Source: an uncultured bacterium (GTDB taxonomy: Bacteria > Verrucomicrobiota > Kiritimatiellia > CAIKKV01). From it: DNA of 15,951 nt. The notes beneath the pieces are model-generated. The model worked only from the letters and a program-made list of their open reading frames with translations, had not been told where the DNA came from and did no database searches. Positions 1-6,799 of this stretch are shown here, in pieces; within the stretch, counting starts at the first letter, position 1; every line of letters starts with the position of its first letter. The translations under genes and the position numbers were made by a program. The DNA lies in assembly GCA_903828035.1 (NCBI GenBank), contig CAIKKV010000582.1, positions 1 through 15,951 on the forward strand, given 5' to 3'.

Positions 1-1114
1 TGAACCCGATCGCCACCCGCTGCGCCCACCCCTGCCGCCACCCCAGCACCATCCCCACCAGCGCCAGCGGCCCCACCAGCCCGAACGGGAACGCAAACCA
101 CTCCCAGCGCCCGGTCAGCCCCTTGAGAACCAGCGAGTGGGCCCGCATCGTATACAGGTCGAGATTGCGGGGAATCTCCCGGGCGGCAAAAAACTGGCGG
201 GCCTTGACCCCCAGGTTTTCCAGGAACAGCCCCGGCGAGCGGGCGATAAAGCCCCCGGCTTCGCGCCAGAAATAGCGATCCGCTTCGGCGGCCCCCTGCG
301 CCCCCTTCAAATAGGGCATTTGGATCAGTCGATCCCAGTCCAGACCGAGCCGGGTGGCCACGGTCACCGGCATGTGCGCGTTATTCCCTATATAGAAGTT
401 GACGCCGCTGTTCGTCGAAACCAGCACCCAGCGCCCCCCGGCCAGCCGGTTGCGAAGGGTGACCGGCGCCACCATCAGCGCCGCGCCCGCCAGGAAAGCC
501 ACGACGAAAAACCAGCGCCGGCGGCCCTCCGCCCCGCGCCAGGCCAGCGGCAGGGCCACGGCGCCCATCACCAGGGCGTTCGGCACCGCCAGCCCGGCCA
601 GCCCCAGCGCCACCCCCGCCCCCGCCCAGCGCGTGGCCGTCGGCCGCTCCGCCGCGCGCAGCACCAGGAGCACGAGCGCCAGGTCCAGCGCCGACGCCAG
701 CCCCACCGGCAGCAACTGCGTCTGGAAAAACAGAAGCGGCCCGCAAAAGGCCACCGCCAGCCCCGCCGCGAGCGCCGCCTTGCCGCCGATCAGGCGGCGG
801 CCCAGCGCATAAGTCAGCAAGGCTCCGATAAGCGCCAGGAGCGCCTGGGCAATCCGGCCGGCCATGACGGTGGCGCCCGCCCCCGCATAGACCACGCTCA
901 GGAATCCCGGAAAAAGGGGAGGCTGCCAGAAGGCGGCGTGCGGCAAGCCCTCCCGGCTCCACGTTTGCGCCCACTGGTGATAGGTGGCGGCATCCACCAG
1001 CGGAACGGCAAACACGCTGCGCGCCGTCTCCACCAGGAGAAGCAGGTGCATCAGAAGGGTCGTTAGCCCCACCGCCGCCCAGGGATTCCATTCTTTCCGC
1101 CAGGAAATCTTCAT
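1..1114 (-). CDS. GT-C (family 39/ArnT-like) membrane glycosyltransferase, C-terminus cut by window edge
   Basis: The first 371 codons of a polytopic membrane protein read leftward and run off the window. After a first membrane helix (about residues 12-29) comes an extracytoplasmic loop with Asp41 in PLVDAATYHQWA, then FWQPPLFPGF (62-71). An early acidic residue followed by a PPLYP-like motif is typical of lipid-phosphosugar-dependent GT-C enzymes such as ArnT and PMT, which move a sugar from a polyprenyl carrier onto an acceptor outside the membrane. Several hydrophobic helices follow, then a soluble stretch (NSGVNFYIGNN) of the kind found in family-39 relatives. The ATG at 1114 is chosen because a short GAGG lies just before it. 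An in-frame ATG at 1180 would add 22 residues but lacks a ribosome-binding site. The gene is divergent from the CBM9-like gene. The sugar and acceptor cannot be read from the sequence. Confidence 0.8.
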   Translation of the reverse strand, partial: MKISWRKEWNPWAAVGLTTLLMHLLLLVETARSVFAVPLVDAATYHQWAQTWSREGLPHAAFWQPPLFPGFLSVVYAGAGATVMAGRIAQALLALIGALLTYALGRRLIGGKAALAAGLAVAFCGPLLFFQTQLLPVGLASALDLALVLLVLRAAERPTATRWAGAGVALGLAGLAVPNALVMGAVALPLAWRGAEGRRRWFFVVAFLAGAALMVAPVTLRNRLAGGRWVLVSTNSGVNFYIGNNAHMPVTVATRLGLDWDRLIQMPYLKGAQGAAEADRYFWREAGGFIARSPGLFLENLGVKARQFFAAREIPRNLDLYTMRAHSLVLKGLTGRWEWFAFPFGLVGPLALVGMVLGWRQGWAQRVAIGF

Positions 1115-1390
1115 GGCCTCATCATGGAATGGCGGCAGGGCAGAATCAAGTGGAATGATGTTGAGGACGAACGCGTTCATAAAGTGGCTGATCGGTTGGT
1201 GAGTAAATGCCTGGCGGCCTCCGACTAAAGCCCGCTAGAAAATGTACGTTTGCGTAGGTTGTCATCGGGCTCCCCAACGGGAACCTAATCGCGCGCCGCC
1301 CGAGCGTGGTCGGAAGACCCGCGGGCGCGCGAGGCGTTGTCGTCGAGGCGTTTCGATCAGCGGAAACGGAAGAGGTGATTTCGAGGCTCA

Positions 1391-1411
1391 GCCGCCTGAA
1401 GGCGAGGCGGC
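1391..1411. repeat. Short GC hairpin
   Basis: GCCGCCT and AGGCGGC form a perfect 7-bp inverted repeat around the loop gaaggcg. Part of it (gcctgaaggcg) recurs about 40 bp downstream. No T-tract follows on either strand, so it is not a standard terminator. It is more likely part of a small intergenic repeat. Confidence 0.35.
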
Positions 1412-1566
1412 GTGGACTCGTGTCCCGACGCCTCCAGCCTGAAGGCGGATCAGCCCGAAAGCACCCTTCCGTTAACGCCGAAACGCCGCAACCCGACGGG
1501 TCATCCCGCATCGTTTAAACACCAGTCAGACGAAAAACACCGAGGTTCCAGAAATCCGCATTGTTA

Positions 1567-1595
1567 TTGACAGAGTCACACAAATAGCCCATTAT
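1567..1595 (+). promoter_or_regulatory. Sigma-70-type promoter for the CBM9-like gene
   Basis: A perfect TTGACA (1567-1572), a 17-bp spacer and CATTAT (1590-1595, four of six consensus bases) stand just before the CBM9-like gene. The expected start of transcription is about 1602. An AGGAG ribosome-binding site at 1610-1614 lies 5 nt before the ATG at 1620. This gives a very short leader. The match is to the standard housekeeping consensus, and the organism's own promoter rules are unknown. Confidence 0.6.
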
Positions 1596-1619
1596 CTGTC
1601 CCCTTATTCAGGAGTTCAG

Positions 1620-2288
1620 ATGCGTTCGTATACGATTCGTCCATTGGCGGGCGCCCCTGCGCCCGATAGCGACTGGAATGACCCGGTCTGGAAAACGGGC
1701 GCCCTGGCCCAGGTCGACCGGTTCCACAAGGATTCCAGCTTCTTCCACCCGCGCACCACCGTGCGCCTGATGTATGACAAGAAGGGGCTTCACCTCTTCT
1801 TCCGGGTGGAGGATCGGCACGTGATCGCCCGCTGCACCCGCTACCAGCAACAGGTGTGCCGCGACAGTTGCGTCGAGTTCTTCGTGGAGCCCCCGGGCAA
1901 CCGGGGCTATTTCAACTTCGAGTTCAACGCCGCCGGAACCCTCCTGCTTTTCCACATCTCGGATCCGACCGTCGTGAACGGCCGCTTTCACAAGATGACG
2001 AAGGTCCCCCACAAGCTGATCACGGACATGCGGATCCATGCCACGTTCAACGGGCCCGTGAAAAAAGAGGTTCCGGGCCCCCTGGTCTGGCACATGCAGG
2101 CTTTCATTCCCTTCTCGCTGTTCGAGTCGATCATCGGCCCCGTCACGCCGGCGGCCGGCAAGACCTGGCGCGGGAACTTCTATAAGTGCGGCAGTGACTA
2201 CCCCCACTACGCCTGCTGGTCGCCTGTGGACATCCTCAGCTTTCACCAGCCCAAGCATTTCGGCACGCTTCGCTTTGCAGCCAAGTAA
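1620..2288 (+). CDS. CBM9-like (DOMON-type) carbohydrate-binding protein
   Basis: A 222-aa protein that reads almost entirely as one family 9 carbohydrate-binding-like domain. It opens with the typical pattern DSDWNDPVWKTG (about 17-28), followed by a run of predicted beta strands including VRLMYDKKGLHLFFRVED, then SCVEFFVEPPG, and ends with the usual closing strand HFGTLRF. CBM9 modules bind the ends of glycan chains in xylanases, and free-standing relatives are common in environmental bacteria without assigned function. No signal peptide is visible and no catalytic domain is attached, so it may act in the cytoplasm or be exported by a route I cannot see. The start is fixed by AGGAG 5 nt upstream and by the promoter at 1567-1595. 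It appears to be a single-gene unit, followed by intergenic inverted repeats. Confidence 0.8.
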   Translation: MRSYTIRPLAGAPAPDSDWNDPVWKTGALAQVDRFHKDSSFFHPRTTVRLMYDKKGLHLFFRVEDRHVIARCTRYQQQVCRDSCVEFFVEPPGNRGYFNFEFNAAGTLLLFHISDPTVVNGRFHKMTKVPHKLITDMRIHATFNGPVKKEVPGPLVWHMQAFIPFSLFESIIGPVTPAAGKTWRGNFYKCGSDYPHYACWSPVDILSFHQPKHFGTLRFAAK

Positions 2289-2297
2289 GCTTATGCT

Positions 2298-2390
2298 TTT
2301 TTGACAGGATTGCTTGGATTCAACCCCCAAGGCCACCCCTTGTCCAAGTGCTTAGCCAAAATCCCGTAATCCTAATAATCCTGTCAAAAA
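2298..2390. repeat. Inverted repeat with GACAGGATT arms
   Basis: The left arm tttttgacaggatt (2298-2311) and right arm aatcctgtcaaaaa (2377-2390) are perfectly complementary over 14 bp. An inner partial pairing adds to them (gcttgga at 2312-2318 against tccaag at 2343-2348). Elements built on the phrase GACAGGATT recur between genes in many environmental bacterial genomes. Their function is not established. Its place just after the CBM9-like stop codon means it could also affect the 3' end of that transcript, although it does not look like an intrinsic terminator. Confidence 0.7.
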
Positions 2391-2419
2391 TCAACAAGGA
2401 TGAGCGCTCGTTACTTCCT

Positions 2420-2490
2420 CACACAGAGAAACTGAGACACGGAGAAGACAGGTCGTCATGATGCTCTCCGTGCCTCCGTGTCTCTGTGTG
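2420..2490. repeat. Long 26-bp-stem inverted repeat (CACACAGAGA type)
   Basis: The arms at 2420-2445 and 2465-2490 pair over 26 positions with only three mismatches, around a 19-nt loop. The outer ten bases, cacacagaga and tctctgtgtg, pair perfectly, as do the inner cacggaga and tctccgtg. The arm sequence is itself built of near-repeats of cacggag. Similar elements are scattered through intergenic regions of several environmental phyla. It sits next to the GACAGGATT element in the same gap, before the candidate promoter of the nine-gene operon. Confidence 0.8.
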
Positions 2491-2502
2491 CGGATGTTTT
2501 CC

Positions 2503-2535
2503 CCCTCCCTCCGCGCCCTCCGCGTCCCCGCGTGA
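2503..2535. repeat. Degenerate third repeat unit (ctccgcg-rich)
   Basis: After the 26-bp stem the sequence continues with ctccgcgccctccgcgt and ccccgcgtg. This resembles the right half of the same kind of element (ctctgcgcctctgcgtg) with no matching left arm nearby. I read it as a decayed half-element. The assignment rests on resemblance only. Confidence 0.35.
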
Positions 2536-2549
2536 CAATCTGATTTCCA

Positions 2550-2578
2550 TTGTTTTCACGCCTTCCCGGCCTTATCAT
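2550..2578 (+). promoter_or_regulatory. Candidate promoter of the nine-gene operon
   Basis: TTGTTT (2550-2555), a 17-bp spacer and TATCAT (2573-2578, five of six consensus bases) lie in an AT-richer island 40 bp before the first ATG at 2618. The -35 box matches only three of six bases. It is the best promoter-like pair in the 2289-2617 gap, and no later gap exists inside the operon for another. No operator palindrome was seen over it. Confidence 0.45.
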
Positions 2579-2617
2579 AAAGGGCTCAAACGGGTCGATT
2601 TCCCAAGAAACAGGGCC

Positions 2618-3247
2618 ATGAACAACGCATACCCCAAAAGAAGCAAAGCCCTCGGCCTTCCCGCCTTGTGCCTGGCCCTCCTCCTGGCCGGCGGCGTGGC
2701 CGCGGAATCGGTTTCCCTCCAGATCGGCGAGCCCGCCAATCCCGCCGCCCTGCCGCTGCGGGAGGCCCCCGAAGCCCTCCGCCCCTCGACCCCCGAAGCC
2801 TGGCTCGTCTTCGGCCGCCTCGCCATGACCGGCTTCTCCGTGGCCGAGCCCTCCCAGGTGCAGCTCCAGGACGGCGAAGGCCGCCCGCTCCCCCTCCTCA
2901 TCGAGTCCAACACCCTCTACCGCGAGTTCGGCGAAATCGCCGGCATGACGATCGCCTTCGAGCTGGATCCGCGCGCCCTCTCCGGCGGCCTCCCCGTCCT
3001 TACCTGGGGCCCCGGCGTCGCCGCCACCAACCGGCTGCTTCCCGCTCTGGCCTTTGCGCCCGACTCCTCCGCCCGACTCCGCCAGTTCACCCTCCAGGCC
3101 GCCGCGCCGAACGGCGGCGAGGCGCCCCGCTTCGCCACCATCGCGATCATCGCCGACAGCAAGGCCGACCGCTACTACCTCTGGTACCTGCTGCCCATGG
3201 CCATGATCTTCGGCCTCCTCGTGATCCGGAAACTATGGAAACCCTGA
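2618..3247 (+). CDS. Secreted, membrane-anchored protein of unknown family, first gene of operon
   Basis: I do not recognise the family of this 209-aa protein. It begins with a clear signal peptide: positive residues at 7-10, a hydrophobic core 13-25, and probable cleavage after VAA at about 29. About 155 residues outside the membrane follow, rich in Ala, Pro and Leu, with strand-like stretches (VQLQDGEGRPL, TIAFELDPRAL). One membrane helix lies near the C-terminus (about 187-204), ending in the short basic tail RKLWKP. This gives a type I topology with the bulk in the periplasm. There are no cysteines or heme motifs in the mature domain. The ATG at 2618 is chosen over an earlier in-frame ATG at 2486 because only it places the signal peptide at the N-terminus. 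Its last 13 nt overlap the polyferredoxin gene, so the two products probably work together. Confidence 0.75.
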   Translation: MNNAYPKRSKALGLPALCLALLLAGGVAAESVSLQIGEPANPAALPLREAPEALRPSTPEAWLVFGRLAMTGFSVAEPSQVQLQDGEGRPLPLLIESNTLYREFGEIAGMTIAFELDPRALSGGLPVLTWGPGVAATNRLLPALAFAPDSSARLRQFTLQAAAPNGGEAPRFATIAIIADSKADRYYLWYLLPMAMIFGLLVIRKLWKP

Positions 3248-4761
3248 CCGCCATCCTCTCGGCCCTCGCGCCCGCGCTCCGGCCCCTGCAGTCGGTCCTC
3301 TTCCTGCCGGGCCTCCTGCTGGCCCTGGCCTTCTCCCGCCGCTATTCAACCTTCCTCAAGCAGGCGGCCCTGCCGGTGGGCTTCACCCTTCTTTTCACAC
3401 TCCTCTACCGGCTGGCGCTCCGCACCGAGTTCGACTCCTGGCTCTACCGCCTCGAAAGCCCCTTCGTGCCGCCCCTCCTCCTCCTCGTCATCCCCGCCCT
3501 GCTCCTGCCCCGCAACCGGTTCTACCGCTTCTTCCTGGTCATCCCCGCCCTGGCCCTGGCGGGCCTCGTGGCCCATATCCTTTCCAACCTGCTCAACACC
3601 CCCGCCCCGGCCGGCTTCATCGGCTTCCCCACCACGCCCGGCGCCCTGCTCATGGGCGTAACCGCCTTCCTCGTGCTCCTCGAGCCCGCCCTCTCCACCG
3701 TCGGCTTCCGGCGCGCGGTCCGGCTGACCTGCTTCGCGCTCCTCATGTTCGGTGGCTTCCTCTTCCGGACCAACGCGGCCGACTACGACGCCATGAAGGC
3801 CCGCCGCGCCGTCGCCCGGCGCGATGTGGTCAGCTTCTCCGAAACCACGCCCGTCATGCGCGACGACAACCGCCTGGCCTACCTCCCCGGCGCCCCCTGC
3901 CGCTTCAGCGCCGACGGCGGCTACGTGCAGGGCTGCAACATGGAGCTGTTCCAGCGCCTGGCCCAGCTCGACCTGCGCAAGGTGGCCGCCGGCAGCGTGG
4001 AGGAGACCGCCCTGCTCGCCATGGCCCTCGCCGCATGCGTCTCGCTGCTCGTCCTCCTCTTCATCGGCGCCCGCGCCTGGTGCGGCTGGGTCTGCCCCCT
4101 GGCCGCCGCCGGGGACGGGCTCGACTGGATCCGCCGCCGCCTCGGCCTGCCCCACCTTAAGCCGTCGCGGCCGGTCAAGCTGGCGGCCTTCGCCTCGGGC
4201 CTCTCCTTCGCCTCCTTCGGCCTCCTGCTCGCGGCCGCCGTGCCGCGGCTCGACGAGCAGGGCCGCTTCCTGGGCTGCAAGATCCCGCTGTACCCCTTTT
4301 GTAAAATCTGCCCGGGCCAGCAGGTCTGCCCCGTGGCCGCCCGGGGGCCCGCCGGCTACCCGCCCCTGCCGGGCATGGACTGGATGGGCGGCTTCTTCCT
4401 CTACGCGGCCGTGGGGCTGGGCCTCTTCTTCGTCCTCAGCTTCATGGCCGGCCGCCGGCTCTGGTGCCGCTTCTGCCCCCTGGGCATGCTGGGCGGCCAC
4501 TTCAACAAGGGGGGGCTGCTGGCCCTGAAGAAAACGCCGCACCGCTGCAACGGCTGCGGCGTCTGCCGCAACGTCTGCCCCATGGATATCCCCGTCGTGG
4601 CCGCCGAGATGAAGGAAACGGACGTCTCCTCCTTCGACTGCCTCTACTGCCTCAAGTGCGTGGCCTACTGCCCCCGCCCCTCCTGCCTGCGGCTGGAGTT
4701 CGCGGGCAAAACGGTCACCGAAAGCGCGGCGCCCCGCCCGCCGCAAGGAAGCGCCCCATGA
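3235..4761 (+). CDS. NosR/NapH-like membrane polyferredoxin
   Basis: A 508-aa membrane iron-sulfur protein. Residues 1-180 form several hydrophobic helices. A loop (about 181-255) carries Cys222 and Cys234, and further helices carry the redox motifs. CGWVCP (283-288) and CRFCP (411-415) are the paired CxxxCP-type motifs of NosR, NapH and RdxA/CcoG relatives. Between them is CKICPGQQVCP (356-366). The C-terminal domain holds two ferredoxin-type [4Fe-4S] sites, Cys438/441/444/448 and Cys469/472/475/479. Proteins of this class pass electrons across or along the membrane, usually from quinol. The FMN-binding domain of true NosR is absent. The ATG at 3235 overlaps the preceding gene by 13 nt, and the stop shares an ATGA with the HgdB-like gene. 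I infer it feeds electrons to that reductase pair. Partner and direction of flow are unproven. Confidence 0.85.
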   Translation: METLTAILSALAPALRPLQSVLFLPGLLLALAFSRRYSTFLKQAALPVGFTLLFTLLYRLALRTEFDSWLYRLESPFVPPLLLLVIPALLLPRNRFYRFFLVIPALALAGLVAHILSNLLNTPAPAGFIGFPTTPGALLMGVTAFLVLLEPALSTVGFRRAVRLTCFALLMFGGFLFRTNAADYDAMKARRAVARRDVVSFSETTPVMRDDNRLAYLPGAPCRFSADGGYVQGCNMELFQRLAQLDLRKVAAGSVEETALLAMALAACVSLLVLLFIGARAWCGWVCPLAAAGDGLDWIRRRLGLPHLKPSRPVKLAAFASGLSFASFGLLLAAAVPRLDEQGRFLGCKIPLYPFCKICPGQQVCPVAARGPAGYPPLPGMDWMGGFFLYAAVGLGLFFVLSFMAGRRLWCRFCPLGMLGGHFNKGGLLALKKTPHRCNGCGVCRNVCPMDIPVVAAEMKETDVSSFDCLYCLKCVAYCPRPSCLRLEFAGKTVTESAAPRPPQGSAP

Positions 4762-6005
4762 AACCCTCCGGCCAGAACCCCTACCGCCTGCCCCCTGCGT
4801 CGGCCGACAATCCCGGCAACCGGAAAAAGCAGCAGTTCCTCGAGGACGAGCAGTTCCGCCGCCTGGCCGAGACGCCCGGTCGCCCCGCCGCCATGGCCTT
4901 CTTCGAGGAGCGGCTCCGACGCGCCGCCGCCGTGCCGCCCGCCAAGCCACGCCTCGGCCTCCTGTGCAACCTGGTGCCCGTGGAGCTGATCCTGGCCGCC
5001 GGGGGAGAGGCCGTGCGCCTCGACTGCGGCAACAGCGCCTCCGTCATGGCCGGCGAGGAGATCCTTTCGGGCGACGTCTGCCCCCTCGCCAAGGCGACCG
5101 TCGGCCAGTTCCTGCGGCCCGACTCCGCCGCCTCCGCCTGCGACGCCCTGATCGTCCCCGCCACCTGCGACGCCAAGCGCAAGCTCGCCGAGCTGCTGGC
5201 CGACTACAAGCCCGTGTTCATCCTCAGCCTGCCGGCCGACAAGGATCCCGACCGCCACGCCGCCGCGGTGGCCGCCGAGCTGCGCCGCCTGGCCGACTTC
5301 ATCGCGGGCGTCACCGGCCGCGCGGCCACCCGCGCCTCCCTGCGCGCCGCCATGGCCCTCACCGGCCGCCGCAGCGACCTGCTCCGCCGCATCCAAGCGG
5401 TCCGCTGGGAAAAGCCGCGCGCCCTCACCGCGCGCGACCTGTTCGCCTGCGTGCAGGCCTCCCTCCTTTCGCCCGAGCCGCTCGACGCCTGGCTCGAGGC
5501 CGCCGAGCGCCTGCTCGTGGACGTGGAAGCCTACACGCCCGAGCGCCGCAGCCTGCGCCCCCGGCTGCTGCTCACCGGCGCGCCCATGGTCTGGCCCAAC
5601 TTCAAGGTGCTCAACCTGCTGGAGGAATGCGGCGCCGATGTGGTGGCCGACACGCTCTGCACAGGCGTGGAGTCCTGCCTGGAGCCCGCGGTGACCGACG
5701 AAACCAGCTTCGACGCCCTGCTGCGCGCCCTGGCCTCGCGCTCGATCTTCGGCGCGATCTGCCCCTGCTTCACCACCCAGACCACCCGGATCAACCGCGT
5801 GCTCGACCTGCGCGAGCAGGCCAAAGCCGACGGCGTGGTCAACTATTCGCTCCGCCTCTGCCAGCCGTTCGACCTGGAAAGCTACCGCCTCGAGCGCGTG
5901 CTCAAGGACCGGCGCTTCCCGGTCATGAACCTCCGCACCGACTACAGCCTCGAGGACACGGAGCAGCTCCGCGTCCGCCTCGAGGCCTTCCTGGAGACCT
6001 TATGA
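4758..6005 (+). CDS. HgdB-like reductase of the 2-hydroxyacyl-CoA dehydratase / double-cubane-cluster superfamily
   Basis: A 415-aa protein with the hallmarks of the HgdB/BcrBC/DCCP superfamily. Cys70 (LLCNLVPVELILAAGG), Cys108 (DVCPLAKA) and Cys137 (ATCDAKRKL) sit in the three conserved cluster-ligand contexts. The C-terminal half has the usual LLTGAPMVWPNFKVLNLLEECGADVV-type segment, more cysteines (291, 301, 307, 335, 337, 368) and the characteristic ending TDYSLEDTEQLRVRLEAF. Family members carry iron-sulfur clusters and perform radical dehydrations or difficult low-potential reductions after ATP-driven electron injection by an activase, which is encoded next. True dehydratases and benzoyl-CoA reductases have two or more homologous subunits. 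Here there is one gene, as in the homodimeric double-cubane protein of Carboxydothermus and in E. coli YjiM. The surroundings show no CoA metabolism, so I favour a DCCP-like reductase of unknown substrate. The start is fixed by an ATGA overlap with the polyferredoxin. Confidence 0.85.
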   Translation: MKPSGQNPYRLPPASADNPGNRKKQQFLEDEQFRRLAETPGRPAAMAFFEERLRRAAAVPPAKPRLGLLCNLVPVELILAAGGEAVRLDCGNSASVMAGEEILSGDVCPLAKATVGQFLRPDSAASACDALIVPATCDAKRKLAELLADYKPVFILSLPADKDPDRHAAAVAAELRRLADFIAGVTGRAATRASLRAAMALTGRRSDLLRRIQAVRWEKPRALTARDLFACVQASLLSPEPLDAWLEAAERLLVDVEAYTPERRSLRPRLLLTGAPMVWPNFKVLNLLEECGADVVADTLCTGVESCLEPAVTDETSFDALLRALASRSIFGAICPCFTTQTTRINRVLDLREQAKADGVVNYSLRLCQPFDLESYRLERVLKDRRFPVMNLRTDYSLEDTEQLRVRLEAFLETL

Positions 6006-6799
6006 AGATCACCGCCGGGCTCGATATCGGCTCCACCACCACCAAGGCCGTGCTCTTCGACGGCACGCGGACGCTCGCCTCGATCGTCATGCCCAACGCC
6101 GCCCTGCCCTCCGACTCCGCCCGCCTCGTCTTCGACGCCGCCCTGGTGGCCGCCGGCCTGGACAAGGGCCAGGTGGACGCCGTGGCCACCACCGGCTACG
6201 GCCGGCGCCTCGCGGGCTTCGGCGACCTGGTCATCACCGAGATCAAGGCCTGCGCCCTGGGGGCGGTGCATACCGGCTGCCCGGGCGGCCCCATCCACAC
6301 CCTGCTCGACCTGGGCGGCCAGGACACCAAGGTCATCGCCCTCGGCGACCAGGGCGAGGTGGAGGATTTCGCCATGAACGACAAGTGCGCGGCCGGCACG
6401 GGCCGCTTCCTGGAGATGCTGGCCCGCAAGCTGGAGATGGACCTGCCGGCCTTCATCGAGGCGGCGCTCCGCTCCACCGTGCAGATCCACATGAACTCCA
6501 CCTGCGCCGTCTTCGCCGAGAGCGAGGTGGTGTCGCTCCTCGCCCGGAACGTGGCCAAGGACGATATCGCCGCCGCCGCCCACCAGGCCATCGCCGACCG
6601 CATCGGCTCCATGGTCCGGCGCGTGGGCCAGCGCGAGGTGATCGCCTTCGTCGGCGGCGGCGCGCTCAACCGCGCGCTGGCGCGGACCGTCGAGGAGAGC
6701 CTCAACAAAAAGGTCCACATCCCCGACTCGCCCCAGACCATCGTGGCCCTCGGCGCCGCCATCGCGGCTTTCCGAAAAGAGGAGAAGCTGGGCCTGTGA
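6002..6799 (+). CDS. BadF/BadG/BcrA/BcrD (HgdC)-family ATPase activator of the reductase
   Basis: A 265-aa protein of standard length for a 2-hydroxyacyl-CoA dehydratase activase. It has the ASKHA-fold phosphate loops DIGSTTTK (8-15) and DLGGQDTK (103-110) and the adenosine motif FVGGGALN (216-223). Cys129 in NDKCAAGTGRF and Cys168 in STCAVFAESE are the two ligands by which each subunit of the homodimer holds one shared [4Fe-4S] cluster. In this family, ATP hydrolysis drives a single electron from a ferredoxin or flavodoxin into the partner reductase. No ferredoxin gene follows, but polyferredoxins flank the pair in the operon. GGAG at 5993-5996 precedes the ATG, which forms an ATGA overlap with the HgdB-like gene. 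Confidence 0.92.
   Translation: MKITAGLDIGSTTTKAVLFDGTRTLASIVMPNAALPSDSARLVFDAALVAAGLDKGQVDAVATTGYGRRLAGFGDLVITEIKACALGAVHTGCPGGPIHTLLDLGGQDTKVIALGDQGEVEDFAMNDKCAAGTGRFLEMLARKLEMDLPAFIEAALRSTVQIHMNSTCAVFAESEVVSLLARNVAKDDIAAAAHQAIADRIGSMVRRVGQREVIAFVGGGALNRALARTVEESLNKKVHIPDSPQTIVALGAAIAAFRKEEKLGL

Larger units (their letters stand above)
1115..1619. other. 505-bp divergent intergenic region without a convincing gene
   Basis: The small open frames here, on both strands, are rich in Arg and Pro, lack ribosome-binding sites and match no family I know, so I call no gene. The region holds a 7-bp GC hairpin (1391-1411) and the promoter and ribosome-binding site of the CBM9-like gene at its right end. 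The 11-mer gcctgaaggcg occurs twice, near 1393 and 1436, which suggests a decayed dispersed repeat. No tRNA cloverleaf or riboswitch core was recognised. Confidence 0.5.

Noticed and set aside
137..1066. A 309-codon plus-strand frame opposite the glycosyltransferase
   Set aside because: It is Arg/Pro/Gln-rich without a domain. The minus-strand frame gives a coherent polytopic GT-C protein with the Asp41 and PPLFP motifs.
1146..1518. Several 60-120 codon frames in the divergent intergenic region
   Set aside because: None has a ribosome-binding site, a recognisable family or gene-like composition.
3346..4950. A 534-codon open frame on the minus strand opposite the polyferredoxin gene
   Set aside because: Its product is a low-complexity run of Gly, Ala, Glu and Arg, as expected opposite a GC-rich gene. 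The plus-strand frame has clear iron-sulfur motifs.
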